Assembly: GCA_016786845.1 (NCBI GenBank)
Contig: JAEUVB010000012.1
Span: forward strand, 186,001-250,000
Reading direction: 5' to 3'
Length of the DNA: 64,000 nt
DNA from: Chitinophagaceae bacterium
Lineage (GTDB): Bacteria > Bacteroidota > Bacteroidia > Chitinophagales > Chitinophagaceae
The translations under genes and the position numbers were made by a program. Each line of letters starts with the position of its first letter. Within the stretch, counting starts at the first letter, position 1. The notes beneath the pieces were generated by a model. The model ran no database searches and had not been told where the DNA came from. It saw nothing but the letters and a program-made list of their open reading frames with translations. Of this stretch, positions 44,288-53,908 are shown one piece after another.

Positions 44288-45316
44288 ATGGCAAATCCTA
44301 ATTTACAAGCTGAGGGCTCATCCGAATCGACAGACAAGGCGTTCGAAAACAGTGTGAGACCTGCGTCGATCGATGATTTTTCGGGGCAGAATGAACTGAT
44401 TGAAAATCTCAGCATATTTATACAAGCGGCCAATCAAAGAGGCGAATCTTTGGATCATGTGTTGTTTCATGGTCCGCCGGGACTGGGCAAAACGACCTTA
44501 TCGAGAATTGTGGCGCATGAATTGGGCGTGAATATTCGGGAGACCAGCGGACCGGTGATTGAAAAACCTGCGGACTTGGCGGGATTGCTCACCGGATTGG
44601 AACCGCGGGATGTTTTGTTCATCGATGAAATTCATAGATTGAGTACCGTGGTTGAGGAATACCTCTATGCGGCCATGGAAGATTACAAGATCGACATCAT
44701 GATCGACAGCGGACCGAATGCGCGGAGTATACAAATTGCATTGAATCCTTTTACCTTGGTGGGAGCCACTACCCGATCCGGATTATTGACGGCGCCATTA
44801 TTATCCCGCTTTGGAATCAAATCGAGATTGGAATATTATACCCTGGATGTGTTGGAGACTATTGTTCGCCGGAGTGCTCAATTGCTTGGGGTAAAAGTGA
44901 CATCGGATGCATCGCATGAAATAGCACGCCGGAGCCGGGGTACACCGCGGATTGCCAATGGGTTGCTGCGCAGGATGCGTGACTTTGCCCAGATTCTCGG
45001 GAATGGGGTGATTGATATGGGCATTGCCGAACACGGACTGAAAGCACTCAAAGTAGATGCCAACGGACTGGATGAAATGGACAATAAAATATTGTTTACC
45101 CTCATTGATAAATTCAAGGGCGGCCCGGTGGGCATCAGTAATATAGCGACCTCCGTAGGCGAGGAAAGTGGCACGATTGAAGAAGTGTATGAGCCTTTTT
45201 TAATTCAAGAGGGATATATTTTCAGAACCCCTCGGGGACGTGAAGCAACGGAGAAAGCCTATAAGCATTTGAATTTGCAGAATAAGTGGAAAGGGAACGC
45301 AGGCACCTTATTTTAG
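44288..45316 (+). CDS. ruvB: Holliday junction branch migration helicase RuvB
   Basis: The 342-aa AAA+ ATPase has Walker [10 protein letters not shown], Walker B VLFIDEIH, sensor 1 GATTRSG, arginine finger LLSRFG and the C-terminal winged-helix end [18 protein letters not shown] (landmarks only). It drives branch migration with RuvA, which is not adjacent. The ATG at 44288 follows the -7 box by 6 nt. Confidence 0.97.
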   Translation: MANPNLQAEGSSESTDKAFENSVRPASIDDFSGQNELIENLSIFIQAANQRGESLDHVLFHGPPGLGKTTLSRIVAHELGVNIRETSGPVIEKPADLAGLLTGLEPRDVLFIDEIHRLSTVVEEYLYAAMEDYKIDIMIDSGPNARSIQIALNPFTLVGATTRSGLLTAPLLSRFGIKSRLEYYTLDVLETIVRRSAQLLGVKVTSDASHEIARRSRGTPRIANGLLRRMRDFAQILGNGVIDMGIAEHGLKALKVDANGLDEMDNKILFTLIDKFKGGPVGISNIATSVGEESGTIEEVYEPFLIQEGYIFRTPRGREATEKAYKHLNLQNKWKGNAGTLF

Positions 45317-45357
45317 TGCTCAAATGTTAAAAATCTAAACTAATTCAACTATAATAT

Positions 45358-45365
45358 TAGCTTTG
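45358..45365 (+). promoter_or_regulatory. -7 promoter box (TAGCTTTG)
   Basis: Exact TAnnTTTG match 33 nt before the T9SS protein ATG at 45399, leaving an A-rich leader. Confidence 0.55.
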
Positions 45366-45398
45366 ATCATATTTTTTCAATCTCTTAAAATCTAAAGC

Positions 45399-47450
45399 AT
45401 GAGAAAATTTACTTTTCGTATTATAATGGTGCTGATTTGTTCAGCGATAACCATCAACGAAGCGCGGGCGCAAATCAGCAGCATGCCTTTTGTCGCTTCA
45501 CAGGATACCTTTACTTCAATCGGAGGTATTACCCTGGATAATTATGGTGCTGATGACGTCATTTACGGTAACCTGCCCATAGGATTTACCTTCAATTATG
45601 CAGGTACGGCCTATACTACATTTACCGCATCCACCAATGGCTTTATCGAGATGGGACCTACCAGTATGGCCTTCTTGTATTATAATCCTCTGAATGGAAG
45701 TCGAAATAATATTATTGCTCCCTTCGGTGCCGATTTAAAAAATAATTCAACCACTGCAAGTCTGAAATATGTGACTGCCGGTGTGGCTCCGAACCGGGTA
45801 TTGATCGTACAATGGGAGCACTACTCCTATTTTGGAGGCAATGGTGATTTGAATTTACAAATTTGGTTGTATGAGTCCTCTGATTGTATTCGATTTGTGT
45901 ATGGCAACAATGTCATTGCCTCTACCCCTTTAATGACACAGATCGGACTTCGTGGTGCCAGCAATGCAGACTATATTGCCTTGGGCGATACCAGTTGTAA
46001 CTGGGCCCTTGCTGCGCCGGGTTCATCCATCACCACGACCTTTCCGGTGAGCTTATCGTGCAATATGCCATCCGGGTTTGCGTTTCATTTCGGCCCTTGT
46101 CCGAATCAAAATGGTGTCACCTTTTCATACATCAACGGAAAAGTATTTAATGACCTGAATGCGAATGGCGTATATGAAGTAGGAGAACCGGGCATACCGA
46201 ATCGAATTTTACAAATGACACCGGGCAATTATTATCTGAGTTCAGATGCCAGTGGGAATTATGCATTCTTCTTTACTGATTCATCACTGACCTATACCAT
46301 CAGCAAGTCGCCCATGTTATATTGGAATTTGACTACAGCCGCCAATACAACGGTTCATCCATTGACCCAAGCTTGTAATAACCAGAACATCGGATATGTA
46401 ATGGAACCGAATATACATGAAGTAGAAATTAATGCTTATACCTGGGGTGCGGTGCCCGGCGATACCAGTATTGTATATGCCACATATGAAAACAATGGTA
46501 CATCGATAGAGTCCGATACGATTACTTTTCAAATGGATCCATTATCCTCCTATGTCAGCGCCACACCTGCACCGGTTTCTGTGAACGGACAAGAAGTGAA
46601 ATGGGCGTATAGCAATTTAGCACCCGGTCAAACAGGAAGTATACAAGTACATACCCTGACATCTGCTTCTGCCGTGTTGGGCAATTACTTAAATGCCTAT
46701 TGGAAAATCGCGCCTTTGAATGATACCATTCCGACGAATAATATAGACAGTCTGCATACGCTGATCGCTGCATCATTTGATCCGAATGAAAAATTGGTAG
46801 AGCCGGTTGGCAATATTGAAACAGGAGACAACTTAACTTATACCATTCACTTTCAAAATACCGGAAATCTGGCTGCCAATATGGTGGTGATCCGCGATAC
46901 TATAGATGCGAATGTAGATGCCATGAGTTTTGAAGTATTGGGTAGTTCTCACCCGATGACCTGGAACATGAACGGCAATAAAATCGTGACCTTTACTTTC
47001 AATAATATTAACCTTCCGGATAGCGGCAGCAATATGGCGGGCAGTCATGGTCATGTGATGTATAAAGTGAATTCGGCGACAGGATTGATGCCGGGCACAC
47101 AAATTCATAATCGTGCAGGAATTTATTTCGACAATAATTTACCGATCATTACGAATACCACGACGAATACCATTGCCATTATTATCCCTGAAGGTATCGG
47201 CGAGGTGAAAGAAAATACTTTTATCCTTTATCCGAATCCAACGAATCAGGCGGTGTATGTGCAATTGGCTCCGGGTGTAAGTACACCGGTGGCCTTGCGT
47301 ATTGTAACATTGGATGGCCGTACGGTTTTACAAACCACATTGACGCAAGCCAATCAGCAATTAGATTTAAAAACCCTTGCCAGCGGAACTTATTTGTGTG
47401 AGATGAACAGTGCGAAAGGTAAGCAAGTGGTGAAAGTGGTGAAGGAGTAA
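45399..47450 (+). CDS. Large T9SS-sorted surface protein with repeat domains
   Basis: The 683-aa protein has a signal peptide, an N-terminal globular beta domain (about 30-235) of a type seen in Bacteroidota secreted proteins, an SdrD-B-like segment (YINGKVFNDLNANGVYEVGEPG, landmark FNDLNANG), a DUF11-like CARDB/conserved repeat part with DPNEKLVEP and GDNLTYTIHFQNTG, and a T9SS type A sorting domain (YPNPTNQAVYVQL...). It is probably a surface adhesin or scaffold. It is monocistronic with a terminator. Confidence 0.85.
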   Translation: MRKFTFRIIMVLICSAITINEARAQISSMPFVASQDTFTSIGGITLDNYGADDVIYGNLPIGFTFNYAGTAYTTFTASTNGFIEMGPTSMAFLYYNPLNGSRNNIIAPFGADLKNNSTTASLKYVTAGVAPNRVLIVQWEHYSYFGGNGDLNLQIWLYESSDCIRFVYGNNVIASTPLMTQIGLRGASNADYIALGDTSCNWALAAPGSSITTTFPVSLSCNMPSGFAFHFGPCPNQNGVTFSYINGKVFNDLNANGVYEVGEPGIPNRILQMTPGNYYLSSDASGNYAFFFTDSSLTYTISKSPMLYWNLTTAANTTVHPLTQACNNQNIGYVMEPNIHEVEINAYTWGAVPGDTSIVYATYENNGTSIESDTITFQMDPLSSYVSATPAPVSVNGQEVKWAYSNLAPGQTGSIQVHTLTSASAVLGNYLNAYWKIAPLNDTIPTNNIDSLHTLIAASFDPNEKLVEPVGNIETGDNLTYTIHFQNTGNLAANMVVIRDTIDANVDAMSFEVLGSSHPMTWNMNGNKIVTFTFNNINLPDSGSNMAGSHGHVMYKVNSATGLMPGTQIHNRAGIYFDNNLPIITNTTTNTIAIIIPEGIGEVKENTFILYPNPTNQAVYVQLAPGVSTPVALRIVTLDGRTVLQTTLTQANQQLDLKTLASGTYLCEMNSAKGKQVVKVVKE

Positions 47451-47480
47451 CTGAGTACTAAGTACTAAGTATTAAGAAAA

Positions 47481-47513
47481 GAGAAGTTTCTGATGGAGAC
47501 TTCTCTTTTTTTT
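47481..47513 (+). terminator. Intrinsic terminator
   Basis: GAGAAGT pairs with ACTTCTC around a short loop and is followed by a T8 run. It ends the T9SS gene. A small AGTACTA tandem duplication precedes it. Confidence 0.88.
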
Positions 47514-47561
47514 GTTTGGGATAGGGAATGCTATGAAAGAAGAAAGAAGTGGTTTAGATAG

Positions 47562-47640
47562 CAGTGGATTAAAATCCACTGTTTTTAGTCGGACATGCCT
47601 ACGGCATTAGGTCTCCGCTACGTATCCTGACATGTAAACA
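47562..47640. repeat. Palindromic REP-like segment
   Basis: CAGTGGAT and ATCCACTG form an 8-bp stem around TAAA with five Ts after it, followed by ATGCC-TAC-GGCAT. I recall similar GGATTAAAATCC/TACGGCAT palindromes scattered in other Bacteroidota intergenic regions, but this is from memory and not checked. Confidence 0.5.
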
Positions 47641-47667
47641 TTTCTTCGACGAAAAGTCCATTCCAAA

Positions 47668-47744
47668 ATTGTCTTACCCCAAAATTCCATACGTGGCAAA
47701 ATGCTACAGAATAGTTCTGCGAAACGAAGGACGTTTCGCAGAAC
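47668..47744. repeat. 77-bp direct repeat, first copy
   Basis: Begins ATTGTCTTACCCC and ends GCAGAAC. It matches 47830-47906 over the same length with about a dozen changes. It holds two hairpins: GTGGCA-AAA-TGCTAC and TGCGAAACG-AAGGA-CGTTTCGCA (47718-47740). The first stem keeps its pairing in the other copy through a compensatory change (C-G there, G-T here). Confidence 0.9.
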
Positions 47745-47788
47745 TGAGACGAAAGCATGAAAAATGATGGAGTGTATACCAAACAACG

Positions 47789-47818
47789 CGCTGAGTCCAC
47801 GAGGCGTGAGACTCAGCG
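47789..47818. ncRNA. Strong hairpin between the 77-bp copies
   Basis: CGCTGAGTCCACG pairs with CGTG(A)GACTCAGCG around an AGG loop: a 13-bp stem with one bulged A. It lies centrally between the two 77-bp repeats, so the region can form a regular series of stems. It may be part of a structured RNA; transcription is not shown. Confidence 0.45.
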
Positions 47819-47829
47819 GAGACCGAAAT

Positions 47830-47906
47830 ATTGTCTTACCCCAACATTCCGTACGTCGCAAAATGCGACAAAATAGGGGTGCGAAACGAAGGACGTTTCG
47901 CAGAAC
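47830..47906. repeat. 77-bp direct repeat, second copy
   Basis: Same length and order as 47668-47744. The first stem is GTCGCA-AAA-TGCGAC, and the second stem (47880-47902) is identical to that of the first copy. Confidence 0.9.
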
Positions 47907-47944
47907 CAGGTAGGGACAAGCCTTTTCGTTATGATGGGGTGCTC

Positions 47945-48095
47945 CAATGTGTACGTGCGTGAAGGACGGCAGCGGAAATCCTGCGGGCTCTGGCGCAGAT
48001 TGCAGCGTACGGCCTGACCCCGATGGGTGGCGGAAAGATCTTTTTCTTTTTGTCCGAAATGCTCATAGCCACCAAGCGGGGGCACGCCCAAAATC
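47945..48095. repeat. GC-rich intergenic element
   Basis: A GC-rich block downstream of the CotH gene containing GAAGGACGGCAGCGG, GCGCAGATTGCAGCG and a T-rich ATCTTTTTCTTTTTG tract near 48040. It has no convincing reading frame on either strand (a 105-codon frame runs into the CotH gene antisense). It resembles high-copy intergenic repeats I recall from Bacteroidota, unverified. Confidence 0.45.
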
Positions 48096-48117
48096 TGTAT
48101 TTCTTAAAAGAATACGA

Positions 48118-50382
48118 TTAATGGCTGACAGCAACCTTAGTCACTGTTTTGCCGCACTGTACAAAATAGAGTCCGGGACTCCAATTCAAGGTAGAGATCA
48201 TTTGTTGGTCTTTGATCCATTGTGTGACCATCTGCTGACCATACATATTCGTCACCTTGAGTAATTTCTTTCCGTTGCACTGAACCGTCAGTTGATCATG
48301 AGCCGGATTAGGAAAGACGCTTACCTGATCTAACGCTAATACGGAAGGAATACTTAAAGGATCATTGTTATTCTGATAGCCGAATGTGGTATTCATCATG
48401 GTGAAACTACCCGTACCATTGGGATAGCGGCCGTAGGACACATCGGCGATTTGAGCTGTAAAAGAAATACTGTCGAGTATGGTGCCGGATGCATTTGACA
48501 AATAGAGATGGCCGGTGTCTTTGCTGAGACTGAAATTGGTGTGTAAGATTTGTTGGAGGGAATCATCATCGGCCCAAATGGTGGTATAGGCATTCGGGTT
48601 GATAGTGGAACCTGAAGGGAATATCCATTTCTGCAGATTATTTTGATCATCAGAAAGGTAGAGATTACTCAGGTTGAGGAGTTGATTTGAATTGTTGTAA
48701 AGTTCGATCCAATCTTCCTCATCATTGTATTCATCCTTTGCATTATTGGCATTGTCGGCCAGCAATTCATTGATCACAATTTGTCCGGCTGAAGGTTCCT
48801 GAGTCGTCGCGTAAAGCGTATAAAAAACATGTTCTGCCTGTTGAGGTGAGAGCATGACGGCATCTGCATTTTCGGCATAAAAATAATATTGCAATTGACC
48901 GTAGCTCATATTGAGGGAGGCGCCATAAACCCCGTCGCCGGAAGCGCCATCGTTGTGGGCGCCATCGTCGTACATAGGCAGGAAGGCGAATTTGATGGTT
49001 TTATCGAAACGATAGCCGAGATAGACCGTGGTGGCATTGGAGACAGCCGCTGTAATATTCACATTGGTATTGATGGCCGGCGCAGCACCTGTGTTGATAT
49101 TATTGATGCTTGGAGGCACTAAGGCAAATTCAGGTGTCGATTGCAAATAGGTCGCGCGTGCATCCATGAGGGTATTGATGCCGGGCACCGTATAACTACC
49201 CACGGTGGTGTTGGTATTCATTCCATTTTGAAACTGGGTATAGGTAAAGAACTTATTCGGATCTGATTGCACGGCTGTATCTACGATGGATTGAAGTTGG
49301 GTTGCCCATCCGTTATAGATACCACTGGCGAACATATCGGAGATGATCGTCCGCATGTGGGCGATATAGGTTTTGCGAAAGCGGTCGTTGGCAAATACAT
49401 CGTTGATCAAAGGCCAATACGTATCGGTAGAATGATTCGTAGGCGGGAATTGTTGCATGGAGGTCACGGTTTGATTGCCCATAGAAGTACCGCCTGCACC
49501 GGAGAAAGGGAATGCACCAAAGGCCATATTGAGATCCCAAATGATGGGATTGTAATGGGCGGTATTGTCTTTGTACACATAATAGTTTTGGCAAAACACC
49601 CCGCTATAGCTATCGAGATTCACCAATACATTGTTGAAGGCCAGCATCCAGGCCACGCGATCCATGTCGAGGTTATTGCCCAGTGAGGCAGTATAATTCG
49701 TAACCGTATCGCACAACTTGACAAAGTCGTTCCAACCGGTTTTTGATTTCATCTCATAAAGGTTCATATAACTATTGCTGTCGGCATTGATGTATTTGAG
49801 GTTACTCTTATTGGCAGGACTTGGATTGGAGATCGGATTACATTTAAAGAAAGGATTGTAATTGGAATAGAAATGATCGCCGCAGAATTTCTTATCAATA
49901 TTTTCGGCACTGGAATAGAGTCCGATCAGGTTTCCATTGATATAGACCTGGGCGAAATTAGATTCGGGGCAGTGCATATAATTTTTCAGAATTCGATAGC
50001 CCAAGACCTCCCGGATCACAGAAGGATCACCATATCCGTTGGAGAGTTTGATATCTTTATAACCCTGATGAGATTGATCTTTAAATTCATCAAAAGCAAT
50101 ATGCAGCGGGTTTTTCATTTGGGTAGAGTCGTAGGAACTGTTGCCTTTATACTTCACCCCTACACTATCGTAAAGTACGCCGTTCACCTTTACCCAATCG
50201 GCCATCAGATAGCCTTCCGATCCGTGCTTGGCGGTATCCATTTGATAATCCCAATTGGCCTGGCTGAATTGGATTTCAATTTTCTGTATAGTGTTTAGGT
50301 CATACAAAGCTTGCGAATGAGCGGACATGCCGAGAAACAAAAAGCATCCTGTGAGGAGGATGCTATTGAAATATTTTTTCAT
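48118..50382 (-). CDS. T9SS-sorted CotH-family protein with lamin-tail domain
   Basis: The 754-aa protein has a signal peptide (ending SAHSQ), a CotH kinase-like domain over about residues 30-380 with GVKYKGNSSYDS, a YINGNLIGLYSSAENID segment and NPIIWDLNMAFG, then a CBM/Ig-like segment, a lamin-tail domain (VINELLADNANNA...WIELYNNS, residues about 545-660) and a T9SS sorting domain. CotH kinases phosphorylate secreted proteins in spores. The usual WDLD reads WDLN here. Start 50382 (MKKYF) follows the upstream gene's stop. Confidence 0.85.
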   Translation of the reverse strand: MKKYFNSILLTGCFLFLGMSAHSQALYDLNTIQKIEIQFSQANWDYQMDTAKHGSEGYLMADWVKVNGVLYDSVGVKYKGNSSYDSTQMKNPLHIAFDEFKDQSHQGYKDIKLSNGYGDPSVIREVLGYRILKNYMHCPESNFAQVYINGNLIGLYSSAENIDKKFCGDHFYSNYNPFFKCNPISNPSPANKSNLKYINADSNSYMNLYEMKSKTGWNDFVKLCDTVTNYTASLGNNLDMDRVAWMLAFNNVLVNLDSYSGVFCQNYYVYKDNTAHYNPIIWDLNMAFGAFPFSGAGGTSMGNQTVTSMQQFPPTNHSTDTYWPLINDVFANDRFRKTYIAHMRTIISDMFASGIYNGWATQLQSIVDTAVQSDPNKFFTYTQFQNGMNTNTTVGSYTVPGINTLMDARATYLQSTPEFALVPPSINNINTGAAPAINTNVNITAAVSNATTVYLGYRFDKTIKFAFLPMYDDGAHNDGASGDGVYGASLNMSYGQLQYYFYAENADAVMLSPQQAEHVFYTLYATTQEPSAGQIVINELLADNANNAKDEYNDEEDWIELYNNSNQLLNLSNLYLSDDQNNLQKWIFPSGSTINPNAYTTIWADDDSLQQILHTNFSLSKDTGHLYLSNASGTILDSISFTAQIADVSYGRYPNGTGSFTMMNTTFGYQNNNDPLSIPSVLALDQVSVFPNPAHDQLTVQCNGKKLLKVTNMYGQQMVTQWIKDQQMISTLNWSPGLYFVQCGKTVTKVAVSH

Positions 50383-50390
50383 GATGAACA

Positions 50391-51395
50391 TTATTGAAGA
50401 ATGATTTTCTGAATGTATTTATCGCCATTCGATAATAAAACCTCGAGGGTATACATGCCGTGAGGATATTGCTGAACGGGTATATTCAAAGACGAAGAGA
50501 GAGATTGATTTTGTTGTAAAATGACACGGCCCGAAAGATCATTTAACCGAATACCGGAGATGGGTTGTTGAGTTTGGATGTGAAGGATGTCGCTTGATGG
50601 ATTAGGGAATACTTTAAGATTCAATGGAGCATCAGTATTCGAAACTGTAGTCGCGAAGCAAGCCTGACAATCGGAAAAACAAACATTGGGCAATACGGTA
50701 TCCTTAGACATGGTAATGGCCCTGTTTGAATTGGTGGCACAGCTTCCGGGTACAATTTCCGCATCTGTCGTCGTATTGCCATTATAGAATTTATACTCAT
50801 AGTTCATCAGGTCGACATAGCACTGGGTTTCATAAACTTTACTGCCACCGTTGGCGAAAGAATACATCCGTTGTGTGGTAGGGTTCCATGATTGAAAACT
50901 CGCTGCGAGATGAACGCCGTTGGGTGATACAGTTTGATTGACCATATCCACCAAAGGGCGAATGAGATATTTATCTTTAGGTGCATTTCCGGAAAACATC
51001 ATTGCGCCGATATCGGTTGTATCATTCGCCAAAGAATCAATATAGATCCAGCGATTGTCTACGAAGTTATAACCCACCTGTGCTTCCAGCGGAACGATTT
51101 CTACTTCATAACATTGATCGCCGTTGACAAATTTGTATTCATATTTTTGAAAAGCAGGTATATCCACTACGACGCTCCAGATATTGGTATCGGCAGGTTC
51201 CTTGGCCATGAGTATGGTATTGCAAGCCCAATCGCCGCCACTATATCCGGCAGCTGTTTGAAAATCGCCCATCACATGAATGCCCGTGGCCACATTCACC
51301 ACCTGACCGGTGAGGTTCACTGAGAATTTTACTTTTTTCGCTTGAGCCCATTGCACTGAAGCAAGTAATAAGAATAAGCCGGCAATATATCTCAT
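50391..51395 (-). CDS. T9SS-sorted protein with two CBM/AMPK-like beta-sandwich repeats
   Basis: The 334-aa protein has a signal peptide and two related sandwich modules of about 110 residues: GIHVMGDFQTAAGYSGGDW...EYKFVNGDQCYE and GVHLAASFQSWNPTTQRM...YEYKFYNGNTTTDAE, followed by a T9SS sorting domain. The modules resemble glycogen/starch-binding CBM20- or CBM48-type folds, which bind glycans. It lies between the CotH and sulfotransferase-like genes on the same strand, 8 and 27 bp away. Confidence 0.75.
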   Translation of the reverse strand: MRYIAGLFLLLASVQWAQAKKVKFSVNLTGQVVNVATGIHVMGDFQTAAGYSGGDWACNTILMAKEPADTNIWSVVVDIPAFQKYEYKFVNGDQCYEVEIVPLEAQVGYNFVDNRWIYIDSLANDTTDIGAMMFSGNAPKDKYLIRPLVDMVNQTVSPNGVHLAASFQSWNPTTQRMYSFANGGSKVYETQCYVDLMNYEYKFYNGNTTTDAEIVPGSCATNSNRAITMSKDTVLPNVCFSDCQACFATTVSNTDAPLNLKVFPNPSSDILHIQTQQPISGIRLNDLSGRVILQQNQSLSSSLNIPVQQYPHGMYTLEVLLSNGDKYIQKIILQ

Positions 51396-51422
51396 GAGGT
51401 AAGCTTTAAAGGATGTGAATGA

Positions 51423-53108
51423 TTATTTTTTCAAAGATACTTTTTTAGTCGCCATTCCTTTGTCTGAATTGATGACCAAGGTATACATGCCTGAAGACAA
51501 TTCAGATAAGTTTAAGTTGAGGTTGTTTTTCACATTCATCAGGGTACGGCCATAGATATCGATGACGAGCACATTGAAGTTGTTTCCTAAGAGACCATCA
51601 TCTTTGATATTGACTGTTCCGTTAGTCGGATTAGGGTAAACCGACAAGGCATCAGACAGATCCAAATCAGCCACTGCATCTGCATTTTGTGTGTGCTTGT
51701 AGCCAGGTGAATATCTGTAGACACAACCATTGGCATCGGTAATGCGAACTACATAGATACCGGATTGTGTGGCGTTGTATGTTTGACTATTGGCACCACT
51801 GATGAGGACACCATTGAGATACCACTGATAGGTTGTGGCCGGGGTTGATGTCAATACATTGACGGCTCCGGTAATGGCCGGAATGGCCGGTGGCGTATTA
51901 AAGATATAACAGGAATCATATTTTCTGGCTTGCGAACATCCCATACCACCGGTAAAGGTCTTGGTCCACAATTGGGTACCCGCACTATTGATTTCATATA
52001 CTTTACTGGAAGTAGCGATGCAGATCAGCTGATTTCCGTTGGGCAATTGTTGGGTACTTCCCATATTGCTGCTATAGCCATTGCAAGCATGGCGGGCGGT
52101 ATAGGTGGCAGGAGCATAAGCTTGCCCCAATGTAATATTGTAATTATAACCATTGATGGGCGTAATGATTTCATCGGCGGCAGATTGAGAATTGGAAACT
52201 CCCCTATTGTTGAAACCGGCAAGACGTCCGGCATTTGGAACACCTTCCGGAATCCAGTGTGCGTCATGAGTTACATTGAGTATAGCTGTACCTGAAGCGC
52301 CATAGGCTGCAGGATTTCCCCAACGATATAAGATATCGCCACCTTTACCGGAATTACCACCGGCATGTGTAGCCGCTTCGGCCGTCGTGGTGCTATGGTC
52401 GATGATATACCATTCGTCCATATTGTGTGAACTGAAAGCAATTTGATCGAGAATGGGGTTATAGTCCACACCATTCATATGTTGCCAATCTTTTGCTTGT
52501 TGATAATTAATATTGATGAGTTCGGGATGGTCTACAATACTGGTTTGATAATTGGCTTTGGACGCATCAACATTCTGCACCAAATGATCCCAGGTATGCC
52601 ATTCCCAAACGACGGTACCTGTGGTTGGACCTGTAGGTTGAATTTCCACTATTTTGTCGGGCCACATTTCGATGGCATTACTACCACCTGCAGCAGTGAC
52701 TTCAGCGGCTGTCTTACGTTCGTAAGCGATCACCAGTACATTCCCGTTGGGCATAGGACAAATATCATGATGGGTGCAATAGTTGGTGGTTGAATAATCG
52801 TAGGTCCAGGTTAGGTTACCTGCATAATCGTGTTTGGTGATGCGACCACAAATTGGTCCGCCGGTAAATGAGTTACCCCCTTTAGCCACTGCTCTTACAA
52901 TGGTACCACCCGGTTCCATATGGGTGGAATACCCTGTCGCATTGCCTGAGGGGAAGGTCCAGGTATGATAGGTGGTGAGGTTGGTATCCATCAAATAAGC
53001 ACTGAGGCTATTTTGGAGACTATACAAGGTGTAGCCGTTCCATTGTTGAGCGGACACATTCATTGTAATAAAAAGGGTGGCTACCAGGAGGGAAATTCTG
53101 TTCCGCAT
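51423..53108 (-). CDS. T9SS-sorted aryl-sulfotransferase-like beta-propeller protein
   Basis: The 561-aa protein has a signal peptide, a six-bladed ASST-type propeller (about 30-400) with THHDICPMPNGNVLVIAYE, WQHMNGVDYNPILDQIAFSSHNMDEWYIID (landmark HMNGVDYN and FSSHNMDE) and VTHDAHWIP histidine motifs, an Ig-like module (TYQWYLNG) and a T9SS sorting domain. Bacterial ASST moves sulfate from aryl sulfates to phenols; many Bacteroidota homologues are of unknown activity. Start 53108 is used, 6 nt after a weaker ATG. Confidence 0.8.
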   Translation of the reverse strand: MRNRISLLVATLFITMNVSAQQWNGYTLYSLQNSLSAYLMDTNLTTYHTWTFPSGNATGYSTHMEPGGTIVRAVAKGGNSFTGGPICGRITKHDYAGNLTWTYDYSTTNYCTHHDICPMPNGNVLVIAYERKTAAEVTAAGGSNAIEMWPDKIVEIQPTGPTTGTVVWEWHTWDHLVQNVDASKANYQTSIVDHPELININYQQAKDWQHMNGVDYNPILDQIAFSSHNMDEWYIIDHSTTTAEAATHAGGNSGKGGDILYRWGNPAAYGASGTAILNVTHDAHWIPEGVPNAGRLAGFNNRGVSNSQSAADEIITPINGYNYNITLGQAYAPATYTARHACNGYSSNMGSTQQLPNGNQLICIATSSKVYEINSAGTQLWTKTFTGGMGCSQARKYDSCYIFNTPPAIPAITGAVNVLTSTPATTYQWYLNGVLISGANSQTYNATQSGIYVVRITDANGCVYRYSPGYKHTQNADAVADLDLSDALSVYPNPTNGTVNIKDDGLLGNNFNVLVIDIYGRTLMNVKNNLNLNLSELSSGMYTLVINSDKGMATKKVSLKK

Positions 53109-53206
53109 AGACATGAAATTGTTTAGGTGATTAGATGCTAACTTAGGTTACTAAATTGTGACCTTACCGATAAATAAGACAAAAAGAATGATTCTGAAGG
53201 CTAATG

Positions 53207-53908
53207 CTACTTCACACGGCGCATTAATTCCTCTTCATAATTCTTACCTGTAGGTAATTCAATGGTGGTTTCGCCTTTCTTGAGGTGGACCATACGATTT
53301 CGCAGAAAAGCAATTTTCCCTACCGGCACGATATACGACTTATGAATTCTCACAAATTCTGTTTCCGGCAGACGCTCTAAAATATTCTTCATTCTTTGAC
53401 GGGCGACCAATGGCTTTTGATTGTCGAAATGAATTTTAATATAATCGCTCAAGCCTTCAATGTATAAGATATCATCAATCATAACTTTGATGAGGCTGTA
53501 ATCGGCACGTATGAAGAAATAATTCTGTTTGCCCAAATCCGACTTGGTAAGGAAGTTGAAGTATTCCTGGGCCCGCACCGCAGCCTTTTCAAATCGTTTG
53601 AAATCAAAAGGTTTGAGGAGGTAGTCTACGGCATTCAGGTTGAATCCCTCTACGGCATATTCGCCAAAGGCTGTGGTAAAAATGACCATGATATCCTTTC
53701 CGAGATTTTTATAAAAATCGATTCCGTTCACGGAAGGCATCTGTATATCCAGAAACATCAGATCGACCGGATACTTCTCAATATATTTCAAAGCATCACT
53801 CGGTTTGGAAAAAGTTTTTTCCAATTCAATATAATCCAACTTGGCGCAAAAGGATTCTATGACCTTGAGGGCCGGTGGTTCATCATCGATGGCTATGGCT
53901 CTAATCAT
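53207..53908 (-). CDS. LytTR-family response regulator
   Basis: The 233-aa protein has a receiver domain with the phospho-acceptor Asp in LMFLDIQMPSVNG and a C-terminal LytTR DNA-binding domain containing KVMIDDILYIEGLSDYI. It overlaps the histidine kinase gene by 8 bp and lies 92 bp upstream of the T9SS trio on the same strand. It probably controls surface genes, the neighbours being the nearest candidates. Regulatory logic is inferred. Confidence 0.93.
   Translation of the reverse strand: MIRAIAIDDEPPALKVIESFCAKLDYIELEKTFSKPSDALKYIEKYPVDLMFLDIQMPSVNGIDFYKNLGKDIMVIFTTAFGEYAVEGFNLNAVDYLLKPFDFKRFEKAAVRAQEYFNFLTKSDLGKQNYFFIRADYSLIKVMIDDILYIEGLSDYIKIHFDNQKPLVARQRMKNILERLPETEFVRIHKSYIVPVGKIAFLRNRMVHLKKGETTIELPTGKNYEEELMRRVK

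Noticed and set aside
47947-48264. 105-codon plus-strand reading frame
   Set aside because: It runs antisense into the CotH gene and its first half is the GC-rich repeat; no promoter or family match.
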